Shown here piece by piece: positions 11,143 through 22,681 of a DNA stretch of 64,000 bases (positions are counted from its first letter, which is position 1; every line of letters begins with the position of its first letter). The notes under the pieces were generated by a model. That model worked only from the letters and a program-made list of their open reading frames with translations. It made no database searches and was not told the DNA's origin. The translations under genes and the position numbers were made by a program. Source of the DNA: Palaemon carinicauda (Eukaryota; Arthropoda; Malacostraca; Decapoda; Palaemonidae); contig NC_090757.1 in assembly GCF_036898095.1 (NCBI RefSeq), positions 63,853,081 through 63,917,080 on the forward strand, given 5' to 3'.

Positions 11143-11694
11143 TTGCAGGTGGTACGCTGTCAGGAGACAGCATGCACTGCTGTGTTGCAGCAACCTTGCA
11201 GCCATGAGGTTTGCCGTTCCCATGCCGGGTGTGCGGTCCAGGTGGCCGATCTTTTGGTCTGGCATCCGGATGGATGTGACATTTGTTACGCTCTGGTCTC
11301 TGACCTTACGAGTGACTCGGTATGTACTATATTCTTTCCCCTATTGCTACTTATTGTCTATTTGGGAATATTTTGGTACATGTTACAAATTTGTTATAGA
11401 CTTTTCTCCTTTGTTGTAGAAAATAGTTTTTGTACATACCGGTATATTTCGGCAAATCCCTTTTATGGTTTGCGTTCTGAATGGCGATTTCTCTTTCAGA
11501 TCTCTCCCACCATCAAGAGTGCTTCTCTTGCGACCCTCAAGACCTGGGTTGGTGGCTTTGGCCAGAACGTAAAAGCCAAGCAGCCATATATTTTGGCGGA
11601 GGAGATGTGCTCCCTCCTCTATCCCAACGCCAAGATGTCGGCGGCGGTAGCGTTAGATGTGGCGGCCCCAATCATCGCCAGGATTCGTGAGTAA
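11143..11694 (+). pseudogene. DIRS gag, C-terminal part
   Basis: The last 60 or so residues (LKTWVGGFGQNVKAKQPYIL, then EEMCSLLYPNAK and APIIARIRE) resemble the end of gag proteins in decapod DIRS elements. The N-terminal half of this frame reads like intergenic sequence. The frame stops just before the polymerase region. Confidence 0.55.
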
Positions 11695-11977
11695 ACCCAA
11701 GCCTTCCCTGAAGATTTAGAGGTCCTAGGAGAAGATGTTTTAGGAGATGTCACTGCTATTAACTTAGACGTGGAACCTATGGTCGTCGACTCGACCGGTC
11801 AAGGTAGGGTGGTAGGTGAGGCAGGTAGCGTCCGGTCTAAGATTCCTTTCCTTAGTCCGGCGTATTCTATTTCTTCTTCTGTCTCTTCTTTCCCAGGATT
11901 TACTGGAAATGTCATGGCTGTGGAGCGTGACAAAATAAGACTCCGACAAATGAAGAGTCATCTTAGATCTGTCTCGT

Positions 11978-13429
11978 TTGAATACATTCATTCAATGCAA
12001 CAAGTTCCATATGCTGACCGTCTCGCAGGTACGGACCTTACTTCCCCGTGAGGCCGTCAACACCTCTATAGATCTTACAGACGCTTACTATCATGTTCCG
12101 ATAGCGCAACATTTTTGTCCTTTTCTAGGGTTCAAACTAGGCAAACGGGCATACACCTTCAGTGTGATGCCGTTCGGTCTCGATATCGCTCCCAGAATAT
12201 TCACGAAGTTGGCAGAGACAGTGGTCCAGGAGCTGAGAACTCAGGGAATACAGTTGGTGGCCTATCTAGATGATTGGCTTATTTGGGCCAATGACGACAA
12301 GGAGTGTCGCTAGGCGACGGACAAAGTAATAAAGTTTCTGGAACACCTACGGTTCCGAGTAAATTTCAAAAAGTCCCGCCTGATTCCGGCGTCATGCTTC
12401 CAGTGGTTGGGTCTACATTGGAACCTGATCACCCACAAACTGTCGATTCCTCCAAAGAAGAGGAAAGAGATAGCAAAGAACACAAAAAGATTTCTCAAGG
12501 ACAAAGTAATATCTCGGAGAAATCAAGAACGGATCTTAGGTTCACTCCAATTTGCTTCCGTAACAGTCGTTCTACTGAAAGCTAAATTAAAGGACATCAA
12601 CCGATTTTGGAGGTCCAGGGCAAACAACCAAAGTCGAGACAAGGTTTCTCGGATTCCATCTATCCTAAGGAAAAGACTTCACCCATGGACGAAGGTCAGG
12701 AACTTGGCAAAGTCGGTACCTCTTCATTTCCCTCCGCCGGCATTACTAGTCCATACGGGCACCTCCTTAAGCGGTTGGGGGGATTACTCCCGATTCGAAA
12801 AGGTCCAAGGTTTGTGGTCAGTGACTTTCCGTCAGTTGCGCATCAATATTCTAGAGGCCATGGTAGTGTTCTTGACTCTAAAATGGCTCTCTCTGTCAAA
12901 GAATCAACATATCAGATTAATTCTAGACAGCGTGGTGATAGTTCACTGCATCAACAGGGGAGGTTCCAAATCAGGTCACATAAATCAGGTGATGATTGCA
13001 ATATTTTCATTGGCAACAAGGAACCATTGGCATTTGTCAGCAGTTCACCTGGTGGCCGTAAGGAACGTAGTCGGCGATGCACTTTCATGGACGACCCTGC
13101 TGGAGTTGGAATGATCCCTGGACCAAGAGTCATTCCGTTGGATTTGCCAGTAAGTTCCGGATCTTCAAGTGGATCTATTAGCCACCGAATTAAATCACAA
13201 ACTACAATGTTACATAGCCCCCAACCTGGACCCTCTGGCCTATGCCACGGACACCATGTCCATCGATTGGAACACCTGGCAGGGGATTTACCTGTTTCCT
13301 CCTATAAACATGCTGATGAAAGTTCTGGACAGACTCAGGACTTTCAAAGGGCAGATTGCTCTAGTGGCTCCCAATTGGCCAAAAAAGCAACTGGTTTCCT
13401 CCCTTGGTGGAACTGGGACTCAGTCCTAG
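11978..13429 (+). pseudogene. DIRS reverse transcriptase and RNase H (nonsense-interrupted)
   Basis: One continuous frame carries the RT core: a TSIDLTDAYYHVPI block with the first catalytic aspartate, MPFGLDIAPRIFTKL, then AYLDDWLIWA with the catalytic DD. The RNase H follows (WSVTFRQLRINILEAMVV, LILDSVVIVHCINRGG, HLVAVRNVVGDALSW), then the WNTWQGIYLFPPIN and ALVAPNWPKK blocks typical of DIRS. In-frame stops at 12311, 13112, 13148 and 13427 break it. The N-terminal fingers of the RT seem to be missing, so a deletion near 11990 is likely. The next frame (tyrosine recombinase) is in the same phase. Confidence 0.9.
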
Positions 13430-13513
13430 GCGGATCCCCAACCCGAAGCTAACGCAAACAGTACAGACTCGCAATGTGTCAGCTTCCTCAAGAATTCTGA
13501 GTGCCCTAACTTT

Positions 13514-14460
13514 ATGGACTTCATGAAATTTGCGGCACAGAAGGATGCTGATATCAATCCTCTTAACACATTGTTCTTGGAGTCGGACAAGAGGGATTCC
13601 ACCCTTCGGCAATACGATTCTGCTGTTAAGAAGTTAGCGAAGTTTTTGAAAGACTCGGATGTTCAGACGATGACTGCCAATCTGGCAGTTACCTTTTTCA
13701 GAACTTTGTTTGAAGGGGGACTAGCGGCCAGTACTATTACCACGATTAAGTTCGCTTTGAAGAAAATATTTCAGTTCGGGTTCAATATTGACCTTATGGA
13801 TTCGTATTTTTCATCTATCCCCAAAGCTTGTGCTAGGCTAAAACCAGCAACTCGTCCACACGTGGTTTCTTGGTTTCTAAATGTCCTTAAATTGGCGGCT
13901 GATACTGATAATGACTCATGTTCTTTTATAAAGATTCTTAGAAAAACATTATTCTTGGCAAGTTTAGCTTCAGGAGCCAGAATATCTGAACTCTCGGCGT
14001 TATCTAGAGAGCCAGATCACATTGACTTTCTTCTGGTGAGGTCTCTCTCTCTCCAGATAGACGATTCTTAGCAAAGAATGAGGATCCCCAGAATAGATGG
14101 ACCCTGTGGAAGATTGTCCCACTTTCTCAGGCTCTCTCCTTGTGTCCTGTTAACACTCTGAAAGCTTATTTGAATAGAACTACTAATACGTCTTCAGGCC
14201 CTTTGTTTATTTGAGAACATGGAGGAACTATTTCCTTGAAATGAATTAGGCAGCAGATTCTTTATTTTATTAAGCAAGCCAATCCTGCTTCAGTCCCACA
14301 TGCCCTTGATATCCGAGCAGTGGCAACATCAGTTAATTATTTCCATCACATGAAATTTGAAGAATTAAAAAGATACACAGACTGGAAATCACCAAGTCTT
14401 CAAATGCCACTATTTGAAATCTTTGGAGGCCCTTAAGTTTGCAACAGTGGCAGCAGGGAA
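13514..14460 (+). pseudogene. DIRS tyrosine recombinase
   Basis: Integrates the circular DIRS DNA in place of a DDE integrase. The N-terminal SAM-like part (RQYDSAVKKLAKFLKDSD) and the catalytic domain with GARISELSAL (first catalytic arginine) are open to 14071. Then there is a frame change and a stop near 14212. The C-terminal blocks HALDIRAVATSVNYFHHM (second arginine region) and ELKRYTDWKS (tyrosine region) lie at about 14300-14400. It is in the same phase as the upstream polymerase up to 14071. Frame damage makes it inactive. Confidence 0.9.
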
Positions 14461-14872
14461 CGTAGTTCCTCCAGATATAACGGAATCATTATAACTAGGT
14501 CCTATCTTCTTATCTTTTTTTTTCTTTTAGTGCCTTGTCTCCTTATAAGGAGCAGGCCGTCACTTGCCTTGCCTACTCTCCCTACCGTACCTTTGTCATT
14601 CATTTGGTTACCACCCTACCCCATGGTTATGATGTATATAATTCATTTATGTTTTTTCTTGTTATAATTGAACATCTCATGATCTTTGTTTGATAAGAGT
14701 TTTCCCAAAAAATTTTTAACTTTTAATTTTGGGTCTCTGACTGAATATTGTACTTTAAGAGATTAGTAGTTTAAGATTTGTTATTAAACTCTCTTAATTC
14801 AATGTTTTATTTTATTTCAGTTCCTTACCTTTGTGTGTGTTCCCAAGCGTTAGGACTAATTCTCTCTTATTA
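14461..14872. other. DIRS 3' untranslated region
   Basis: AT-rich, pyrimidine-rich sequence between the end of the recombinase and the ICR. No gene seen. Confidence 0.5.
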
Positions 14873-14965
14873 TTTCACAGAGCGACACAGGTCGAGCCCA
14901 GAAAAGGGATTTTGACGAAGGAAAAATCTGTTTCTGGGCGAGGGACCTGTGTCGCCCGGTGAACC
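14873..14965. repeat. DIRS internal complementary region
   Basis: Complement of the left end joined directly to complement of the right end (see the element entry). This is thought to template completion of the ends in the circular intermediate of DIRS replication. Confidence 0.93.
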
Positions 14966-15044
14966 CACCCCCCTTTTTTCCCTCACCCTAGGCTGGTCCA
15001 AGCTTGGGGTGCTAGTAGGAATGAGGGAAGAAGCGTGGGAAGGG

Positions 15045-15325
15045 GTAGGGGTGGGGGGAGGGTAGTCGTAGTAGAGGGCAGTAGTCGGATGTAGAACGGC
15101 ACTTCGTAGTATCGGGGGATATTGAGGAAGAAGAGGACTAACTGGTGAGGGACCTCTGGTCGCGGTTCTAACACGCCGCAGTTACTATACCGACACTCAA
15201 TTAGAGTGAGCGACCTGGGTTTATTCCAAGCATTCCATGCAACTTTTTTCTCTGGTATATTTAGCAGTATTTATACCTTAGAAATGGTGCTAAGAGGAGC
15301 ATTTCACTGGGCGACACAGGTCCCT
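15045..15325. repeat. DIRS inverted terminal repeat, right
   Basis: Inverted copy of 9107-9390. It is followed by about 40 bases of unique right end that the ICR complements. Confidence 0.9.
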
Positions 15326-15365
15326 CGCCCAGAAATAGATTTTTCCTTTGTCAAAATCCCTTTTT

Positions 15366-15910
15366 AAGATATAATAGGCTACTGAATAGAAAACAAAAAT
15401 TAATAAATTGATCACACTTGTTAGTTCAAGAAAATGGATCTCAATAATGAATATACTTACACTTGATACCAAAGTCAATTTAAAAACTAAAGATGTAAAA
15501 ACCTTGCATTACACAAACATATCGATTGATACACACTGAAATTTGCCATCAAAACCTAAAATGGCAGCTAAAATATAAATGAATACTATGTTCATTCTCT
15601 TTATCAAGTGTAATTATATCCCAATCAAACCAAAAATTATTATATGAATAATCTTTTCCTAAGTTATTTGCAACAAAATATGGGATTTCTAAATTCAACT
15701 ATAAGCAAACTTCTAAAAATGTATCTGAAATAAACACAGGAATAAAGAAAAGTAGAAGAGAACTTAAATGAAAAAAGCAGATGATGATGCACTCCATAAA
15801 AACCATCCTTCAGTAATGGGCAATATAAGATTAGTAAAAAGAAGACACATATGGTTAGCATCAGTTATAAGGAGGGAAAACTAATAAAGCAAAGCCATGA
15901 TTAGACAGAC
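15366..15910. other. Intronic DNA 3' of the last recognised FAM98 exon
   Basis: AT-rich sequence with no exon that I can recognise. The next FAM98 exon may be further left, across or beyond the inserted DIRS elements. Confidence 0.4.
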
Positions 15911-15949
15911 CTTGTTGTTCATGACCACCACTACCACCACCACGACCTC
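15911..15949 (-). CDS. FAM98-like gene, glycine-rich micro-exon 4 of those visible
   Basis: 39-base exon with an upstream AACAG acceptor and a downstream GT donor on the minus strand. Read in phase with the preceding exon it gives GGRGGGSGGHEQQ plus one base. Like the other micro-exons it is phase 1 at both ends, so skipping it keeps the frame. FAM98A proteins end in an RGG/GHEQ-rich tail, which these exons encode. Confidence 0.75.
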
Positions 15950-16159
15950 CTGTTTTTTGTGTGAAATAAAACTTGGTGAAACAAAACTTTCCAGATTATC
16001 GTTCCTCTACTAAATACAGTACTTCAATTTTTGTCTCATATCAACATGTAACTTGATATCCAACATGAAAATAGTCAACAGAAAGGGGAAAAAATCATTG
16101 AATATTGAGAGTTATATAGAGAGCTATAACAGGACCAAATTAATGCCATCTTAACCAAC

Positions 16160-16189
16160 CTTGGTATTCTTGACCACCCCCACCACGAC
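16160..16189 (-). CDS. FAM98-like gene, glycine-rich micro-exon 3
   Basis: 30-base exon (AG acceptor at 16190-16191, GT donor at 16158-16159 on minus). It encodes GRGGGGQEYQ in phase 1. It differs from its neighbours mainly in glycine number and in QEY for HEH, as expected for duplicated exons. Confidence 0.75.
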
Positions 16190-16372
16190 CTGTTACATCA
16201 AGATAAGATGACATGCTTAGTGCAATTCCTACACTTCGATAAACCATGATAATAAAAATGGCAAGATAAAAACAAAAAAATAATCAACATAAATAAAGAT
16301 TAAATAAATATCTTCAGGCATAAAGATTCACATACAGAACTATTACAAAACAAATCATCCCAATTTACCAAC

Positions 16373-16402
16373 CTTGGTGTTCATGACCACCACCTCGACC
16401 TC
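16373..16402 (-). CDS. FAM98-like gene, glycine-rich micro-exon 2
   Basis: 30-base exon encoding GGRGGGHEHQ in phase 1, with AACAG acceptor and GTTGGT donor on the minus strand. It lies about 220-240 bases from each neighbouring micro-exon. Confidence 0.78.
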
Positions 16403-16625
16403 CTGTTATTCAAGATAAAATAACATTCTTGGTGAGTTTCCCATATCACAATAAATCGCTATGTATCAAATACATCCCATTAAATAAATAATTGCGTACC
16501 AACACGTCCCATTGAATATCAATCCTGCATATACTGCAGTTGACACAAATGGCAAAAGTATAAAGCAGCATGATTAGGTGTTGGGATATAGCAACCTAAC
16601 TATAACAAAAGTGAAAGAGACAAAC

Positions 16626-16667
16626 CTTGGTGATCATGACTACCACCACCACCACCACCACGCCCTC
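16626..16667 (-). CDS. FAM98-like gene, glycine-rich micro-exon 1
   Basis: 42-base exon encoding GGRGGGGGGSHDHQ in phase 1. The first codon is completed by the single G left over from exon 36403-36502, which fixes the joining phase. The intron between the two is about 19.7 kb and holds a nest of transposons. The GGT run is itself a short trinucleotide repeat, so glycine number may vary. Confidence 0.78.
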
Positions 16668-16844
16668 CTGTTTTGTAAGAAAGATGACAATGAATCTTGG
16701 AACTTGAAAATCCTTTCCAGTAGAATTCAGATTTCATAATTTAAATGTATCATAAGTGTAAAATTTAGAGCTTCAAAAATATTACTCAACTCTATGAACT
16801 GCCTTAAGAACATTATAATATAAATGCCTATTCTCATAATAATA

Positions 16845-16915
16845 ATTAATGATAATAATAATAATAACAATAATAATAATAATAATAATAATAATGATAA
16901 TAATAATAATAAGAA
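16845..16915. repeat. (TAA)n-type microsatellite
   Basis: Imperfect AAT/ATA triplets with interruptions. Confidence 0.9.
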
Positions 16916-17789
16916 TGATAGCTACCACATCAAATCCTAAATTATAAATCAAATGTTAACGGACCTGATTTTTTTTTTTAGCAATATACTGTAGACCAAA
17001 CAAATATGGACAAAAGGACATGAATCTTATTGACAAAATTCTAATTGGTTTATATTTTGGGATTTAATCTAGCTACGAAGATCAATATAAAAATACATCG
17101 CAAAGTAATAAACAACAATGTTCTAGAATAACTTTATGCACAATAGACTCACCATGAAGCCAGTGAATAGCTCAGTAACCTATATATTCATATATTCTTT
17201 CTCACCGTTATCTCTACATTATGGGGTCGGTTGCCTGATGAGATAGCATCAGGTATGGTTTATAATTTGGCAGAGGGTTATTATGATTGCATGCCCTTGC
17301 ACTCATCAACCATAGGTATTGGCAGTGGGCCAAACCTTTCACTTAATAGTCCAACTGCAAGGCTGCAGTTTTCACAGTTATTGGTATGGGCTTAACCTTT
17401 TGCTAAAAAGCAGGTCTACAACACAGCATTTGTCCTTTAATTGGGTTTCTATGAGACGCAAGATGTACGGTGGTGGTATTCTTACACCTCTATCACATGG
17501 TTCCCTACATACAGTATTCATATGCCAAAGAGCAAATAGAAAAATTAAGTTACAAGAAAAATGTGATGAATGACCAGCCATATGAGTTGAAATACACAAG
17601 AAACTTTGTAAACCAACATATGACAGGTGCACTGATTAATTTGAGGTTTCTGGCATCCTGGCATCGGTCATTAATGGCAACATTATTTATTGTTAATAAA
17701 GATTAAAAGAATATTCAATTAATACAATAAAAGCAAAAATGTCATTGGTAAATAGCTTTCAGAAGACCTGCTAAAAAAAAAAAAAAAAA
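16916..17789. other. Intronic DNA, possible LINE 3' flank
   Basis: No exon recognised. A perfect inverted repeat CCTGATG/CATCAGG with a six-base loop lies at about 17232-17251, and an A-run at about 17773-17790 adjoins the LINE tail. Part of this may be the LINE's 3' untranslated region. Confidence 0.4.
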
Positions 17790-18078
17790 AGAGCACCACT
17801 AGCATGGTAGGACACATCATGTCCAAGAATCTTGGCAAGGATGAAACTGCCATCCTCACCTCGAGCCCCAATCAGATATCTATTTCTCTCACTAATATAT
17901 GTGGGACATTCGGTCGATAAATGCCTCACTGTCAAGGGTAGTTACTAAACAGTCATCACAATATGAAAGGTAATGTACAGTAAGCAGAAATTTATGTGTC
18001 AACTGAGTGTGACCAATTGGGAGACGACAAAGAGTAGTCTCCCACTTTCATGGGCATCATATTATACTTCCAAGGGGC
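17790..18078 (-). pseudogene. LINE RNase H-distal C-terminal tail (detached 3' part)
   Basis: On minus this reads as CRLPIGHTQLTH-like, YCDDCLV and PLTVRHLSTECPTY blocks in shifting frames, the tail that follows RNase H in I/Jockey-type LINEs. It is the continuation of the LINE at 27187-32110. If the insert 18081-27184 is removed, leaving one TA, the frame reads through as IREITNVIAPWKYNMM. Confidence 0.88.
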
Positions 18079-18806
18079 TACAGGTATACCTCACCTTACG
18101 TCGGTAATTGGTTCCAGGAGAGGTGACTAAGTTGCAAAACGACGTGTGTTGAATTTACTAGTCTCTGAATTTACTTGTCACTAGGCTAAACAACAAACAA
18201 TTATTCCCATTTCTGTATTTTACTTATAAATGTAATTTGAATAATATATGGTTAATAAGAATCTATTTAATCTTAAAAACAAAAAAATTTTAGTTTTTAA
18301 GTTAGTACCGAAAAAAGTAATCTAATTTTACAAATAAATGTACATCTACACTTGTAAATGTAGATGTTTACAGTAACTTGCAGGATGTTTATTTGTGAAT
18401 GTGGTTTGGTCTAAAATAGTATAAAATAGAAATATTATTAAGGTTAAATAAATTAAATTGTTAGAATTATTTTGATAGTATAAAATAAACTTAGTTGTTA
18501 CATTTATCAACAATATCTTTGTTTACATCACGTACGTAGACGGCTGCGGATTGTCAGCGCCAACAGCTAATTTGTCTGTTGCTGTTCGATGAGCATTTTA
18601 ATAAACTGGTCAAGAGTTCATTGAAATGTGCTCCTCTTTTCTTCAAGAATTACACGATAGCGAGATCAATCATATCAACAATACACTGTTAACTTTATAT
18701 AAGCATAATCATGATACCATTGTGACCTTGAAAACAGCTAATAAAAAATATAAATAAAAAATATAGCCAATTGCTGTCGTTGAAATACATTTTTAATTGA
18801 TAATAG

Positions 18807-18814
<8 letters not shown>

Positions 18815-18840
<26 letters not shown>
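18815..18840. repeat. A-run
   Basis: About 26 consecutive adenines. Possibly a retroposon tail, but no body is recognisable. Confidence 0.8.
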
Positions 18841-18842
<2 letters not shown>

Positions 18843-19067
18843 AAACGAAGTTCAGATAACATCGAAAATCAGGATTATTGTAAACATCTTTCAGTACATA
18901 TATGTTATGCTGTCGGCTAAAGCTACATATCAGCTCACAAAATGGATAAAGTTTTAATCCTAGTCTACGATCAAACAAATTTGAACAAAGTAAAAGTTTA
19001 TATCATGTGTAGTATTTACCTGACACTTTCTAAGGAAACAAATATTTCTGTTGAATTTGTTGGGTGT

Positions 19068-19072
<5 letters not shown>

Positions 19073-19151
<79 letters not shown>
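19073..19151. repeat. (GA)n microsatellite
   Basis: Uninterrupted GA dinucleotides over about 78 bases. The arginine-glutamate frame through it is an artefact. Confidence 0.97.
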
Positions 19152-19153
<2 letters not shown>

Positions 19154-19836
19154 CATATGATAACTAATAATAATGATTAATAGCTATAGGCCTACACGAA
19201 ATATATGAAAACTATGATATTCTATAACAAATTGGTGCTGATGTCATTTGCATTAGTAATTTATATTGAATGAGCTAAAAAAATATTCATCGTTATTCGC
19301 AATAGTCTTGAGATCAGCTGATCACAACCATAAATAAAAAAGGTTATTGTTGTCTGTTAATTTGCACTTGATATTAGAAAATTATTCATAAAAATGTATT
19401 TTTATATGATTTTATAAAATCTCATTCTTATTCATTGCACAATAATATGATTTTATGTGCTGTTAATGCTTTAAATGGTAGATAGTTGAACTATCATAGA
19501 AAACGTCACTGTTAAGCTCTTAAAGATAGCTAACCATTATAGAAACAGTCACAGCTGTTTTCATGGATCTAGGAAAATTGCCAGCCAGAAAATTGTCCGT
19601 TGGAAAATTGCCAGTGGGGAAAATTTCCAATTGGATAATTGCCAGCAAGAACATTGCCATTATAAAATGGGAAATTTTTAAATTTTTATTAGGCTTAAAC
19701 TACCATTAATAAACATGATATTTCTTTTAGACAATTTCCTTTTTGTTACTGATAATTTATTCCAAGAATTCCACTTTTCGTTTTATAAATGTTTGTTCGA
19801 GCCTAAACTTATTTTGAATGAACATACATTGGCGTT

Positions 19837-20083
19837 ATGAGAGGAAGGGGTAACAATAGGAGGTCATTGCCGTTGTTCCCAATTACTATGTGGAATGTTC
19901 ATTCCAGAGTGGACAGTTGCATGCCACGGACCAACAGCAGCATTGAAGGGTTTAACAATGCTTTTTCCAAAAATTTTGCCCAATGTCATCCAAATATTTG
20001 GAAATGTATCTTTTTTGAAGGAGGAAATTTTAGTCAAAAGAAAATTAATGCATTTTGAACGAGGAGATGGGACTCATAATTAA
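19837..20083 (+). pseudogene. MULE transposase fragment
   Basis: The frame carries LFPITMWNVHSRVD, PRTNSSIEGFNNAF and CHPNIWKCIF. This is the WNV-R--PRTNN-VEGWHN-F---HP-IWK pattern of the C-terminal half of animal Mutator-like transposases. Only about 70 residues remain, in two overlapping frames. Confidence 0.7.
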
Positions 20084-20220
20084 AAAAAAAATACAAAAAT
20101 ATTAATGATAGAATAAAGAAGACTGTTGAGCTATATGATGAAGATGACAAAATCAAGTTTCTTTGATCTATTGCTTATAATCTCCACTCATTCTGAACAT
20201 TTTTTTTTTATTTTCTTTAT

Positions 20221-20745
20221 TTATATCATACATACATACATATACCAAGGCACTTCCCCCAACTTTTGGGGGGTAGCCGACATCAAACAAATGAAACAGA
20301 AAAGGGGACCTCTCCTCTCTACGTTCCTCCCAGCCTGACAAGGGACTCAACCGAGTTCGGCTGGTACGGCTAGGGGTGCCACAGCTCACCCTCCCACATT
20401 ATCCACCACAGATGAAACTTCATAACACTGAATCCCCTAGTGCTGCTACCTCCGCGGTCATCCAAGGCACCGGAGGAAGCAGCAGGGCCTACCGGAACTG
20501 CGTCACAATCGCTCGCCATTCATTCTTATTTCTAGCACGCTCTCTTGCCTCTCTCACATCTATCCTCTTATCACCCAGAGCTTTCTTCACTCCATCCATC
20601 CACCCAAACCTTGGCCTTCCTCTTGTACTTCTCCCATCAACTCTTACATTCATCACCTTCTTTAGCAGAGAGCCATTTTCCATTCTCTTAACATGGCCAA
20701 ACCACCTCAACACATTCATATCTACTCTAGCTGCTACATTATATT
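20221..20745 (-). mobile_element. RTE-clade LINE, 5'-truncated 3' end
   Basis: On the minus strand 20489-20719 encodes NVLRWFGHVKRMENGSLLKK and RGRPRFGWMDGVKKAL, closely matching the C-terminus of the RTE at 56600-59018. The 3' tail is a TATG-type repeat (20228-20246 on plus). Confidence 0.88.
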
Positions 20746-22681
20746 ATAATAACGTGTTTTATAAATCTATCTATTATACCAAAAATTGATATTGATCAAT
20801 AAAGTTTTTGCTTTTTATTTAAAAACCTTCTATTTCCTGAAATGCTCATTTATACTAAAACTACTATTTCCTATTTCCATAATTAGAAAACAGAAAAGTG
20901 AATGACTGTTTAGTCAAAACAAAAATATTGCATTTTGAATGAGATGGAACTCATAATTGGAAAAAAAAAAAAATACAAAAATTTCAACTTGAATTTTTTT
21001 CACAATTACAAAACAGATAAGTGAATGAAGCAATTTTCCGACTGGCAATTTTCTAACTGGGTATTTTCCGTGCACGTTTTTCATAGTTCATTCGCTAATA
21101 TTTATGTTAATTATGTGAACATTTACGTTAAATATAAGTATTTTAAAATGATTTTATATACAGGTAGTTGCCAACTTACGACCGAGATAGGGACCGAGAG
21201 ATGAGTCGTTAGTCGAGTTCGCCGTATGTCGAACTAGAAAAGTGAAGTTTCCATAGATTTATTTTGGTACGTTATGATTCGGCAATCATCTGGATCATAT
21301 TTTGTCAATATTTTCTTACTGTCTATCATTATTTCATTTTCTTGTTTCATAGGATATCATATGCTCTATAAATGCATTTTTGTATTCTATTTATCAATTT
21401 TGGAAGCATTTTACAATTGAGTACTGAAAATTTTGTTTACCTTTGGTTATGATCAGCTGATCTGAAAGTGCCGCTACCTACCGTATCAAAATATGGCGTA
21501 CATACGTATGGCATAATTTTTTATCATTTCTTAACTTATTAGAAATATCTTCATGATAAATATTACATCAACGCCAATATGTTACAGGAAACCAGTTTCC
21601 ATACAGTTCATCTTATCATTAGGTATAATGCGAAATCGTTGTAGCTCTTTCTGTGTGTGTGTGTGTGCTCGCTCTCGCAATCGCATACAGGTAGTTCATT
21701 TTTAAAGCTTCATACAGTATTCTAGTTCAATATTAAGCCTTTATACTGTATTTCATTAGACATTACTGTGTTTAATTGTGATTTATTAAAGAAAGTTTAT
21801 ATTTTATTTTTCAATTTCTTGAGCATACCAATAATCAACAAATACTTTCGATTTACTTTCGGTTGGCATCAGCTGATCTCAAGGTCACGCTGCCGTATTA
21901 CTATTATGAGCACATATATAGTGCGAATAACACATTTATATAATTTTCTTGACATTCGATATTTCTTCATACTGCATATTACATCAGCGCCAATATGTTA
22001 TAAAAGGAATACGCTCTCTCTCTCTCTCTCTCTGTATTTTGTTTTTAATTCAATTGTATCTTCATATTTTTTTTGAAAATTATTAAAAAATTCTATATAT
22101 CATTATTCGATGTTTTGATTATGGGAATAGTAATGCATCGAAAGGAAATCACTTGATTTGCCTCTCGCCTTCCGCCAGAAATATGACGTCATCAGACTTT
22201 TTTTCTTAAATTTACGGTAAGTTGTACTAATCTTATAACTAATGATACAGACCACTAAAACACTTGATATCATTACTGGGTGTTTCGATGATGGGAATGC
22301 TGTAATAAGATTACTCGGTAACAATGAAAGGAAATCATTCGGTTTCTCAGCGCACTTCCGCCAGATACAGGACGTCACAAGACACGTGACGTACAGTAAA
22401 CTCTACGAAGAATGACTTGCAAAATATGTAAATTCATTTTCTTTGTTTCTCACAAGAAATGAAAAGAAAATACTAACTTAACAAACACAAGTATTTTATT
22501 TTTATAATGTAAAAGGAAATATATTATTTTCAAGAAAATATTTGCCCTAATAGTATATTTTCTTTAGATAAACATCGATCCATTATCAGAGATTAAAAAA
22601 GTAGCGTAGAGTCAAATTTACGCTACGTAGTACTCATGACAACCGATACAGACCCTCAAAATACTTTGTATCGTTATTTAA

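Larger units (their letters stand above)
9088..15365 (+). mobile_element. DIRS1-like retrotransposon with complete end structure
   Basis: The ends are inverted repeats (about 9107-9390 and 15045-15325). The ICR at 14873-14965 consists of the reverse complement of the left end (GAGCGACACAGGTCGAGCCC) fused to the reverse complement of the right end (AGGGATTTTGACGAAGG...), sharing a TTT/AAA at the junction. That sets the boundaries near 9088 and 15365. Inside, in order on the plus strand, are gag, reverse transcriptase, RNase H and a tyrosine recombinase, all broken. The coding order, the YLDDWL polymerase motif and the ICR are diagnostic of DIRS elements, which are known to be widespread in decapods. 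It lies antisense to the FAM98 gene. Confidence 0.93.
19572..21069 (+). mobile_element. Mutator-like element remnant (MULE)
   Basis: The ends are inverted repeats built from iterated GGAAAATTGCC-type motifs: three or four at 19572-19660, and the inverse at about 21029-21069. Inside, 19837-20083 encodes a transposase fragment. A 3' RTE fragment interrupts it (20221-20745). A clean target duplication was not found. Confidence 0.65.

Noticed and set aside
12607..13452. 281-codon plus-strand frame overlapping the DIRS RNase H
   Set aside because: Alternative frame of the polymerase region; the RNase H motifs are in the other frame.
19073..19160. Arg-Glu repeat protein frames over (GA)n (also at 37939-38024)
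   Set aside because: Pure microsatellite translation.
20376..20789. 137-codon plus-strand frame
   Set aside because: Antisense of the RTE LINE 3' end, whose minus-strand frame has clear RTE motifs.
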